Assembly (NCBI RefSeq): GCF_012223425.1 | Contig: NZ_CP038799.1 | Coordinates: 5,874,249 to 5,938,248 of the forward strand | From: Mycolicibacterium frederiksbergense | GTDB lineage: Bacteria > Actinomycetota > Actinomycetes > Mycobacteriales > Mycobacteriaceae | Direction of reading: 5' to 3' | Length of the DNA stretch: 64,000 nt | Part shown: positions 19,197 to 26,377 of the stretch, piece by piece | Layout: every line of letters begins with the position of its first letter | Numbering within the stretch: the first letter of the stretch is position 1 | Position numbers and translations under genes: made by a program | The notes under the pieces: generated by a model | Told to the model about the DNA's origin: nothing | The model's input: only the letters and a program-made list of their open reading frames with translations | Database searches by the model: none

Positions 19197-20258
19197 CTAT
19201 TCAAACAGCCCGGTCTGCCCGAAACCGGTGACCGGCGGTTGCAGACCGAGATGTGTCCATGCCAGCGGCGTCGCGACCCGGCCGCGCGGGGTGCGGGCGA
19301 TCATCCCGGCCCGCACCAGGAACGGCTCGCACACCTCCTCGACGGTGGTGGCTTCCTCCCCCACCGCGACGGCCAGGGTGGAGACCCCGACCGGTCCGCC
19401 ACCGAAGCTGCGGGTCAGGGCGGAGAGCACCGCACGGTCCAGGCGGTCCAGGCCGAGTTCGTCGACGTCGTAGACCTCCAGCGCCGCCTTGGCGATATCG
19501 CGGGTGATGATGCCGTCGGCACGTACCTCCGCGTAATCGCGGACCCGGCGCAGCAGCCGGTTGGCGATACGCGGGGTGCCTCGGGAGCGGCGGGCGACCT
19601 CGGACCCGGCGGTGGCCTCCAGTTCGATCCCGAGGATCCCGGCCGAACGGTGTAGCACCCGTTCCAGATCGGTCGGCTCGTAGAAATCCATGTGCGCGGT
19701 GAAACCGAAACGATCGCGCAGCGGGCCGGTCAACGCGCCGGAGCGGGTGGTCGCGCCCACCAGGGTGAACGGTGCCACGTCGAGCGGAATCGAGGTCGCC
19801 CCAGGGCCTTTGCCGACCACGACGTCGACCCGGAAGTCCTCCATCGCCAGATACAGCATCTCCTCGGCGGGCCGCGCGATGCGGTGGATTTCGTCGATGA
19901 ACAGCACATCACCCTCGACGAGGTTGGACAGCATCGCCGCGAGATCCCCGGCGCGTTCCAGCGCCGGGCCGGACGTCACCCGCAGCGCCGAGCTCAGCTC
20001 GGCGGCGATGATCATCGCCAGTGAGGTCTTGCCCAGGCCGGGCGGGCCGGACAGCAGGATGTGATCCGGTGTGCCGCCCCGGTTCTTGGCACCCTCGAGA
20101 ACCAGCTGGAGCTGTTCGCGCACCCGGTGCTGCCCGATGAACTCACCCAGCGTGCGCGGCCGCAGGCTGGCGTCGACGTCGGCCTCACCGACTGTCAGCG
20201 CCGGCGATACGTCCCGCTCCTCGGTGTCATCGTCGGGTTCTGAATCGAAACGGCCCAT
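19197..20258 (-). CDS. ruvB: Holliday junction branch-migration helicase RuvB
   Basis: 353 aa AAA+ ATPase. Walker A GPPGLGKTS and Walker B DVLFIDEIHRI are clear, with the RuvB-specific hairpin region VVGKGPGATSIPLDVAPFT-like and sensor segment GATTRSGALTGPLRDRFGF nearby. A C-terminal winged helix reads FLVRAGMIARTPRGR. It drives branch migration with RuvA. Its start overlaps the ruvA stop by one base (TAATG at 20256-20260). Confidence 0.96.
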   Translation of the reverse strand: MGRFDSEPDDDTEERDVSPALTVGEADVDASLRPRTLGEFIGQHRVREQLQLVLEGAKNRGGTPDHILLSGPPGLGKTSLAMIIAAELSSALRVTSGPALERAGDLAAMLSNLVEGDVLFIDEIHRIARPAEEMLYLAMEDFRVDVVVGKGPGATSIPLDVAPFTLVGATTRSGALTGPLRDRFGFTAHMDFYEPTDLERVLHRSAGILGIELEATAGSEVARRSRGTPRIANRLLRRVRDYAEVRADGIITRDIAKAALEVYDVDELGLDRLDRAVLSALTRSFGGGPVGVSTLAVAVGEEATTVEEVCEPFLVRAGMIARTPRGRVATPLAWTHLGLQPPVTGFGQTGLFE

Positions 20259-20848
20259 TACTTCTTACCCAGCATCGACAGTGCCGCGCGCAGCGCGGTC
20301 GACGTGGTGGCCGCCGGATCATCGGCGAGCACCTTGTCGGTGGCCTCCTCGGCCTGCTTGGCCGCGAAGCCAAGGCCGACAAGGGCTTCCACCACCGGCA
20401 TCCGCACCGCGTGTCCGGTGACCGTTGCCGAACCGCCGGCGCCGGGCACCGCACCGATCTTGTCGCGCAGTTCCAGCACCAGCCGCTCGGCGCCGCGCTT
20501 TCCGATGCCCGGCACCCTGGTCAACGCGGTGACATCACCGTCGGCCAGTGCCTGGCGCAGCGAGTTCGCGTCATACACGGCCAGGGTGGCCAGCGCGATC
20601 TTCGGGCCGACACCGGAGACCCCCAGCAGCGTGCTGAACAGGTCGCGCGATTCACCGTCGGCGAAGCCGTACAACGTCATCGAGTCCTCGCGCACGATCA
20701 TGGCGGTGATCAGCCGGGCCTCCTCGCCGCGGCGCAGCGTGGACAGCGTCGAGGGGGTGGCCATCACCTTGTAGCCGACACCGGCGGCCTCCACGACCGC
20801 GTGATCGAGGGCGATCTCGATGATCTCGCCGCGCACCGAGGCGATCAT
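20258..20848 (-). CDS. ruvA: Holliday junction-binding protein RuvA
   Basis: 196 aa. Domain I starts MIASVRGEIIEIALDHAVVE, domain II has the helix-hairpin-helix motifs (LLGVSGVGPKIALATL and LTRVPGIGKRGAERLV), and a flexible linker leads to a C-terminal RuvB-binding domain (VEALVGLGFAAKQAEEA). It overlaps ruvC by 4 nt, forming a ruvC-ruvA-ruvB operon. Confidence 0.96.
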   Translation of the reverse strand: MIASVRGEIIEIALDHAVVEAAGVGYKVMATPSTLSTLRRGEEARLITAMIVREDSMTLYGFADGESRDLFSTLLGVSGVGPKIALATLAVYDANSLRQALADGDVTALTRVPGIGKRGAERLVLELRDKIGAVPGAGGSATVTGHAVRMPVVEALVGLGFAAKQAEEATDKVLADDPAATTSTALRAALSMLGKK

Positions 20849-21402
20849 GCGCGGGCCGCCTTGAGCTTGGACTCGTACTTTCGTTTGGCCTCGGCGGCCT
20901 TGGCCTCCGCCTCGGCCATCCGGGCGATCATCGGCGCCCTCCAGCAGTGGCAGATGGCGAGCGCCAGCGCATCCGCAGCGTCGGCTGGCGTCGGCTTCTG
21001 TTGCAGTCCAAGGATTTTGGTGACCATGGTGGTGACCTGCGCCTTATCGGCCCGGCCGTTGCCGGTGACCGCGGCCTTGACCTCGCTGGGGGTGTGGAAG
21101 TGCACATCGATATCGCGGCGGGCGGCGGCCAGCGCGATCACGCCGCCGGCCTGCGCGGTGCCCATCGCAGTGTTGGCATTCTGGTTGGCAAACACCCGCT
21201 CGATGGCGATCACGTCGGGGCGGTGGGTGTCCATCCAGTACTCGACGGTGTCACTGATGGTGAGCAGCCGCCGTTCCAGCGCCTCCCCGGCCGGTGTCCG
21301 CACGACGTCGACATCGAGGGCGATGACATGGCGACCGCGACCGGTCTCGATCACCGACAACCCGCAGCGCGTCAACCCGGGATCGACTCCCATTACCCGC
21401 AC
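20845..21402 (-). CDS. ruvC: Holliday junction resolvase RuvC
   Basis: 185 aa from the GTG at 21402. It begins VRVMGVDPGLTRCGLS, which carries the first catalytic Asp; further acidic residues are in IAIERVFA and TPADAADALALA. It cleaves four-way junctions presented by RuvAB. AAGGGG at 21408-21413 is a suitable ribosome site. A longer frame to 21462 would run through the LexA-type box at 21421-21436, so the shorter start is preferred. It is the first gene of ruvCAB. Confidence 0.94.
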   Translation of the reverse strand: MRVMGVDPGLTRCGLSVIETGRGRHVIALDVDVVRTPAGEALERRLLTISDTVEYWMDTHRPDVIAIERVFANQNANTAMGTAQAGGVIALAAARRDIDVHFHTPSEVKAAVTGNGRADKAQVTTMVTKILGLQQKPTPADAADALALAICHCWRAPMIARMAEAEAKAAEAKRKYESKLKAARA

Positions 21403-21420
21403 GCCAGCCCCTTCGCCCAT

Positions 21421-21436
21421 CAGAACACGTGTTCGA
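21421..21436 (-). promoter_or_regulatory. LexA (SOS) box upstream of ruvC
   Basis: On the minus strand this reads TCGAACACGTGTTCTG, matching 14 of 16 positions of the mycobacterial SOS consensus TCGAACNNNNGTTCGA (both arms intact except the last two bases). It ends 18 bp before the ruvC start, the expected place for LexA repression of ruvCAB. Confidence 0.8.
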
Positions 21437-21506
21437 TAGCGTAGCCGCCGGGCCCGACACATCCGGAGAGGGACACGCGGATATCTTGCCGTGCCACCAT
21501 GGACAG

Positions 21507-22154
21507 ATGCGAGTGGTCATAGCAGGCGGACACGGAAAGATCGCGTTGATTCTGGAGCAGCTGCTGGCGGCCCGGGGTGATGTGCCGGTCGGGCTGATCC
21601 GAAACCCCTCGCACGCCACCGATCTGGAGGCGGTCGGGGCGCAGGCCGTGGTGCTGGATCTGGAGCACAGCACCGTGGACCAGGTCGCCGAGGCGGTGCG
21701 CGGGGCCGATGCGGTGGTGTTCGCCGCCGGGGCCGGTCCGGGCAGCGGTGTCGCGCGCAAGCAGACGGTGGACCGGGACGCGGCGATCCTGCTGGCCGAT
21801 GCGGCCGAGGCCGCGGGTGTGCCCCGGTATCTGATGGTGTCGGCGATATCGGCCGATGACCGCAGCCTGGACGACGGATACGACGAGGTCTTCTTGGCCT
21901 ATATCCGCGCCAAATCCGAGGCCGATGCGAACGTGCGGGCGCGCAGCGCGCTGCAGAGCACCATCGTGCGGCCGGGCGGGCTCACCGACGACCCGGGCAC
22001 CGGCAGGGTTCAGATCGCCGAGTCGACCGGCCGTGGCACGATCGCGCGCGCCGATGTCGCCGCGGTGCTGCTGGCGGTGCTGGACTCCCCCGCGACGGCG
22101 GGGCGGACCTTCGAGGTCATCTCGGGCGAGACGGCGATCGGCGAGGCCATCTAG
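21507..22154 (+). CDS. NAD(P)-binding atypical SDR (NAD(P)H-binding/NmrA-like)
   Basis: 215 aa. The N-terminus MRVVIAGGHGKIALILEQLL is a Rossmann start with GGHGKI as the glycine motif, followed by DAVVFAAGAGPGSG and YIRAKSEADANVRAR, where the YxxxK-like pair sits. The family includes sugar-epimerase-like oxidoreductases and redox sensors; no reaction can be assigned. The ATG at 21507 is chosen because the fold starts there. It is divergent from ruvC and converges with the next SDR gene, overlapping it by 4 nt. Confidence 0.82.
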   Translation: MRVVIAGGHGKIALILEQLLAARGDVPVGLIRNPSHATDLEAVGAQAVVLDLEHSTVDQVAEAVRGADAVVFAAGAGPGSGVARKQTVDRDAAILLADAAEAAGVPRYLMVSAISADDRSLDDGYDEVFLAYIRAKSEADANVRARSALQSTIVRPGGLTDDPGTGRVQIAESTGRGTIARADVAAVLLAVLDSPATAGRTFEVISGETAIGEAI

Positions 22155-23152
22155 ACCGCCAGCAGTTTCTCGCTGAGCCCCCACAGTCGCTGCGCGGACT
22201 CCGGGTCGACCGCGTACCGGGTCACCCCCACGGTCATCTCGAACGGCCCGGTGCCGAACTCCACCGCCACCGGTTCGTCGATGTCCTCCAGCGGGGCGAT
22301 GTCGCTGTTCTGCAGGAACACCCCGCCGATGTCGTCGAGCAGCGGGCTGGTCGCGGCCCACACTGTGGTGGCCGCGCCCTGCTGCGGTGTCTTGAGGTCG
22401 CGGTCGGGATCAATGACCACATTGCCGTGTTCGTCGATCAACCCCATCAGCTTCCACCCCTCGTCGGGCATCCACGGCGCGAGGTTCGTGCCGAGGATGC
22501 CGCCGGGATGCAGCGCGTAGCCGCGGATGCCGTCATCGGACCACAGCCGGTCCAGTTCGACGGCGAACAGCACGTTGGCCGTCTTGGATTGGCCGTAGGC
22601 CAGCATGCCGTCATATGAGCTCTCGTCCTCGAAATGCGGTTCATCCCAACGTATGTCGGACAGGTGGTGACCCCATGACGACAGCTCCACCACCCGTGCA
22701 CCGGTCGCCGCACGCAGCGCGGGCAACAACGCGTTGGTCAGTTGGAAGTGGCCCAGATGGTTGGTGGCGAACTGCGCCTCGTATCCGCGGCCGTCGCGAA
22801 CCAGCGGCCCGCCCATGATCCCGGCGTTGTTGACAAGCGTGTGCAACGGCCGGCCGGTGTCCAGATAGCCGGCGGCGAAGTCAGCGACCGACCGCGGATC
22901 AAGCAGGTCGAGGCGGTGGACCTGTACTCCGGGCAGGTCCGCCACCGCGGCCGCGGCGCGTTCCGGCGAGCGCGCCCCGACCACCACGGAGGCACCCGCG
23001 CGGCTCAGCGCCCGCGTGGTCTCCAGTCCGAGTCCGACGTGCCCGGCGGTCACGATGATCTGCCGGCCGGTGAGATCGATGCCGGCCAGCACATCCGTGG
23101 CCGACGATGCTGCGGTGAATCCTGAACCGATGGGGTGTTGTTTGTGCGTCAT
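22151..23152 (-). CDS. Short-chain dehydrogenase/reductase
   Basis: 333 aa classical-type SDR of the retinol-dehydrogenase/WWOX-like size class. It has NNAGIMGGP, the Ser of VVELSSWGHH and the YGQSK catalytic pair. The cofactor motif is VTAGHVGLG, with Ala replacing the first Gly of the usual TGxxxGxG. The ATG at 23152 directly abuts a perfect 7-bp-arm inverted repeat (23153-23172). It is divergent from an AraC regulator, its likely controller. Substrate unknown. Confidence 0.87.
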   Translation of the reverse strand: MTHKQHPIGSGFTAASSATDVLAGIDLTGRQIIVTAGHVGLGLETTRALSRAGASVVVGARSPERAAAAVADLPGVQVHRLDLLDPRSVADFAAGYLDTGRPLHTLVNNAGIMGGPLVRDGRGYEAQFATNHLGHFQLTNALLPALRAATGARVVELSSWGHHLSDIRWDEPHFEDESSYDGMLAYGQSKTANVLFAVELDRLWSDDGIRGYALHPGGILGTNLAPWMPDEGWKLMGLIDEHGNVVIDPDRDLKTPQQGAATTVWAATSPLLDDIGGVFLQNSDIAPLEDIDEPVAVEFGTGPFEMTVGVTRYAVDPESAQRLWGLSEKLLAV

Positions 23153-23172
23153 GCCCGGAATAACGTCCGGGC
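23153..23172. promoter_or_regulatory. Inverted repeat in the SDR/AraC divergent promoter
   Basis: Arms GCCCGGA and TCCGGGC (perfect, 7 bp) with a 6-nt spacer fill half of the 39-bp gap between the two divergent genes. It may be an operator, or a stem at the 5' end of the SDR mRNA that hides its ribosome site. Confidence 0.45.
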
Positions 23173-23191
23173 CGGCGGACTTTCCATCGTC

Positions 23192-24187
23192 ATGAGTCCG
23201 CAAAGCATGCGCGATCGTCCGGAAGTCGGCCGCGACCCGCTCTCGGCGGTGCTGCGCTTGGTGGAAGCCCGCGGTGCGGTGTCCGGAGCGCTGTCGGCCG
23301 CGGGAGCCTGGACCACCGCTGCCGAGATCACCGAACCGCTGAAGTTCATCGCGGTCGTGCGCGGTGGCCTGCGGATCCACGCCGACGGGGTGAGCCCGGT
23401 GTACGCGAGCGCCGGCGACGTGGTGATCCTCAACCACCGTCGCCGGGTGACTCTGTCCAATAGCCCCGACGGCGCCGTCCCAGTCGCCTTCGAACTCAGC
23501 GCGACCGAACCGCTGGTGCGGATCGGGGACGTAGAGCAGGACGTCATGTTGGGCGGGCACATCGGCGTCAACGAGGTCGGCCGTCAACTCCTGCGCACCG
23601 CTCTTCCGCCGCTGCTGCACGTTCGGTCCGCCGCGCCCGGCGCCTCCGAACTGTACGACCTGGCGTCCCGGGTGTACGCGGAGATGACCGCAGCCCGGAT
23701 CGGCAGCGACTTCGCCGTCGCACAGTTTGCGCAGCTGTTGGTGCTGGCGCTGCTGCGCACCCGTCTGGACCGGCCCGGTGCGGTACCGCCGGGTGTGCTG
23801 CGGCTGCTCACCGACGATCAGCTGCGACCGGCCGCGGCCGCCATGCACGCCGACCCCGGAAGGCCGTGGCGGATGGCGGAACTGGCGCGGATCGCCACGA
23901 TGTCGCGGACTTCGTTCGCCGAGCGGTTCCGCACGTCGGCCGGGGTACCGCCGATGACCTACCTGAGCACGTTGCGGATGGTGCTGGCGCAACGCGCGCT
24001 GCGGGACACCGACGTCGCCGTCGCCGTTCTCGGTTACGAGCTCGGGTACGGGGCCGAGAGCGCGTTCTCCAACGCGTTCAAGCGCGAGGTGGGCGTGTCA
24101 CCCCTGCGGTACCGGCAGGCCGCCCGTGCGGATCAGTCCTCGTCTAGCTGGGCCGCGACATCGTCCGGGATGTCGATATTGGTGTAG
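23192..24187 (+). CDS. AraC-family transcriptional regulator with cupin domain
   Basis: 331 aa. The N-terminal half is a Cupin_6-type sensor (LKFIAVVRGGLRIHADG, AGDVVILNHRRRV). The C-terminal 100 residues hold two helix-turn-helix units (MAELARIATMSRTSFAERF and VAVLGYELGYGAESAFSNAF) ending FKREVGVSPLRYR. It probably regulates the divergent SDR gene. Start candidates are the ATGs at 23192 and 23207; neither has a good ribosome site. Its 3' end overlaps the 3' end of yebC by 55 bp, and the last ~20 residues (RADQSSSSWAATSSGMSILV) look non-conserved. Confidence 0.85.
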   Translation: MSPQSMRDRPEVGRDPLSAVLRLVEARGAVSGALSAAGAWTTAAEITEPLKFIAVVRGGLRIHADGVSPVYASAGDVVILNHRRRVTLSNSPDGAVPVAFELSATEPLVRIGDVEQDVMLGGHIGVNEVGRQLLRTALPPLLHVRSAAPGASELYDLASRVYAEMTAARIGSDFAVAQFAQLLVLALLRTRLDRPGAVPPGVLRLLTDDQLRPAAAAMHADPGRPWRMAELARIATMSRTSFAERFRTSAGVPPMTYLSTLRMVLAQRALRDTDVAVAVLGYELGYGAESAFSNAFKREVGVSPLRYRQAARADQSSSSWAATSSGMSILV

Positions 24188-24888
24188 ACATCCTGCACAT
24201 CGTCGCTGTCTTCGAGCGCGTCGATCAGCTTGAGCACCTTGCGGGCGCCCTCGAGGTCCACCTGCACGCTGACCGACGGCTGGAAACCGGAGTCCGCCGA
24301 GTCGTAGTCGATACCGGCGTCCTGCAGCGCGGTCCGCACGGCCACCAGGTCGGTGGGCTCGGAGATGATCTCGAAGCTCTCGCCCAGATCGTTGATCTCC
24401 TCGGCGCCGGCCTCCAGCACGGCGGCAAGCACGTCGTCCTCGGTGAGGTCGTTCTTGTCGAGGGTGACGACGCCCTTGCGGGTGAACAGGTAGGACACCG
24501 ACCCCGGGTCGGCCATGTTGCCGCCGTTGCGGGTCATGGCGACGCGCACCTCGCCGGCGGCCCGGTTGCGGTTGTCGGTGAGGCATTCGATAAGCACTGC
24601 AACACCATTGGGCCCGTAGCCCTCGTAGGTGATGTTCTGCCAGTCGGCGCCGCCGGCTTCTTCGCCGCCACCGCGCTTGCGGGCCCGCTCGATGTTGTCG
24701 TTGGGCACCGACGACTTCTTGGCCTTCTGGATGGCGTCATAGAGCGTCGGGTTGCCCGACGGGTCACCACCACCGGTGCGGGCCGCGACCTCGATGTTCT
24801 TGATCAGCTTGGCGAACATCTTGCCGCGCTTGGCGTCGACGACGGCCTTCTTGTGCTTTGTGGTGGCCCACTTGGAATGGCCGCTCAT
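24133..24888 (-). CDS. yebC: YebC/PmpR family protein
   Basis: 251 aa. The family signature start MSGHSKWATTKHKKAVVDAKRGK is present, with YEGYGPNGVAVLIE and NRNRAAGEVR further on. YebC-type proteins act as regulators, and members have been linked to translation of proline-rich stretches. In M. tuberculosis the orthologous position is Rv2603c, upstream of pdxT. The ribosome site is the GAGGG about 8 nt upstream of the ATG. Confidence 0.94.
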   Translation of the reverse strand: MSGHSKWATTKHKKAVVDAKRGKMFAKLIKNIEVAARTGGGDPSGNPTLYDAIQKAKKSSVPNDNIERARKRGGGEEAGGADWQNITYEGYGPNGVAVLIECLTDNRNRAAGEVRVAMTRNGGNMADPGSVSYLFTRKGVVTLDKNDLTEDDVLAAVLEAGAEEINDLGESFEIISEPTDLVAVRTALQDAGIDYDSADSGFQPSVSVQVDLEGARKVLKLIDALEDSDDVQDVYTNIDIPDDVAAQLDED

Positions 24889-25043
24889 GCAGGTACGCCC
24901 TCTTTCTGGTCAAACGTCGACTACCCAGTCTACGGGCACCCACTTTCGTGTCCCCCAGCTTGGGTTCGTTGTCGGCACACCGGGGCGCCTTCCCCGTCAG
25001 GCCAGACTGCGTGTTAGTTGAGCCACAGTCGCCGCCGGAGTAA

Positions 25044-25059
25044 CTTACTCCAAAGTAAG
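25044..25059. promoter_or_regulatory. Candidate TetR-type operator upstream of acyl-CoA dehydrogenase
   Basis: Perfect inverted repeat CTTACT-CCAA-AGTAAG, ending 9 bp before the ATG at 25069. Its size and position suit a dimeric repressor of a fatty-acid catabolic gene. No regulator gene is adjacent, so the factor acts from elsewhere. Confidence 0.55.
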
Positions 25060-25068
25060 GTAGCTGCC

Positions 25069-26280
25069 ATGACGTTCTCCCTGGAGTTGTCCTCAGACCT
25101 GCTCGACGTGCAGAAGTGGGTTCACGAATTCGCTGCCGACGTCGTGCGCCCTGCCGCCGCCGAGTGGGACGAGCGAGAGGAGACGCCGTGGCCGATCATT
25201 CAGGAGGCCGCCAAGATCGGCCTCTACTCGCTGGAGATGATGGCCGAACAAACCGCCGAACCCTCCGGCCTGGGCATGATCGTCGTCTTCGAGGAACTGT
25301 TCTGGGGCGACGCCGGTATCGCGCTGTCGATCCTGGGCACCGGATTGGCCGCGGCGTCCGTCGCCGGATCCGGCACCCCCGAGCAGATCGGTGAGTTCCT
25401 GCCCCAGATGTTCGGCACCGTCGAGAAGCCCGAGGTCGCCGCGTTCTGCGCGTCCGAACCCAATGCCGGCTCCGATGTGGGCTCGATCCTGACCCGGGCC
25501 CGCTACGACGAGGCCACCGACGAATGGGTGCTCAACGGCACCAAGACCTGGGCCACCAACGGCGGCATCGCCAACGTCCACGTCGTCGTGGCCTCGGTGC
25601 ACCCCGAGCTCGGCACCCGCGGGCAGGCTTCGTTCATCATTCCGCCCGGCACAAAAGGTCTCAGCCAGGGCCAGAAGTTCCTCAAGCACGGTATCCGCGC
25701 CTCGCACACCGCCGAGGTGGTCCTCGACGACGTCCGCATCCCCGGGCGCCTGATCGTCGGCGGCAAGGAGAAGTTCGACGCGAAGATCGCCAAGGTGCGC
25801 GAGGGCAAGAAGGCCGCCGGCCAGGCCGCCATGGCGACCTTCGAGCGCACCCGCCCCACCGTCGGCGCGATGGCCGTCGGTGTGTCGCGCGCGGCCTACG
25901 AGTACGCGCTCGACTACGCCTGCGAGCGTGAGCAATTCGGTCGCAAGATCGGCGATTTCCAGGGTGTCGCGTTCAAGCTCGCCGACATGAAGGCCCGCAT
26001 CGACGCCGCCCGCCTGCTGGTGTACCGGGCCGGCTGGATGGCGCGCAACGGCAAGCAGTTCGAGAACGCCGAGGGGTCGATGGCCAAACTGGTGGCCAGC
26101 GAGACCGCCGTGTACGTCACCGATGAGGCCATCCAGATCCTCGGCGGCAACGGCTACACCCGCGACTACCCCGTCGAGCGGATGCACCGTGACGCGAAGA
26201 TCTTCACGATCTTCGAAGGCACCAGCGAGATCCAGCGTCTGGTGATGGGCCGCGCCATCACCGGTCTGCCCATTCGCTGA
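25069..26280 (+). CDS. Acyl-CoA dehydrogenase
   Basis: 403 aa FAD-dependent acyl-CoA dehydrogenase. It has the FAD/substrate motif CASEPNAGSDVGSI, the region YACEREQFGRKIGDFQG and the C-terminal segment IFEGTSEIQRLVMGRAI, where the Glu of FEGT is the expected catalytic base. It oxidises an acyl-CoA to the 2-enoyl-CoA, passing electrons to ETF. The ATG at 25069 begins the conserved sequence; upstream in-frame codons run through a palindrome and are rejected. Chain-length preference is unknown. Confidence 0.92.
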   Translation: MTFSLELSSDLLDVQKWVHEFAADVVRPAAAEWDEREETPWPIIQEAAKIGLYSLEMMAEQTAEPSGLGMIVVFEELFWGDAGIALSILGTGLAAASVAGSGTPEQIGEFLPQMFGTVEKPEVAAFCASEPNAGSDVGSILTRARYDEATDEWVLNGTKTWATNGGIANVHVVVASVHPELGTRGQASFIIPPGTKGLSQGQKFLKHGIRASHTAEVVLDDVRIPGRLIVGGKEKFDAKIAKVREGKKAAGQAAMATFERTRPTVGAMAVGVSRAAYEYALDYACEREQFGRKIGDFQGVAFKLADMKARIDAARLLVYRAGWMARNGKQFENAEGSMAKLVASETAVYVTDEAIQILGGNGYTRDYPVERMHRDAKIFTIFEGTSEIQRLVMGRAITGLPIR

Positions 26281-26377
26281 AACGACTTACGCCAGAGTCA
26301 ATTTGGGGTGCAAACCTCGAGCCCGGTCGGAACACGGCCGTCACGCCGGGGAAACACGGTCGGCCTAATTTTGCCGA

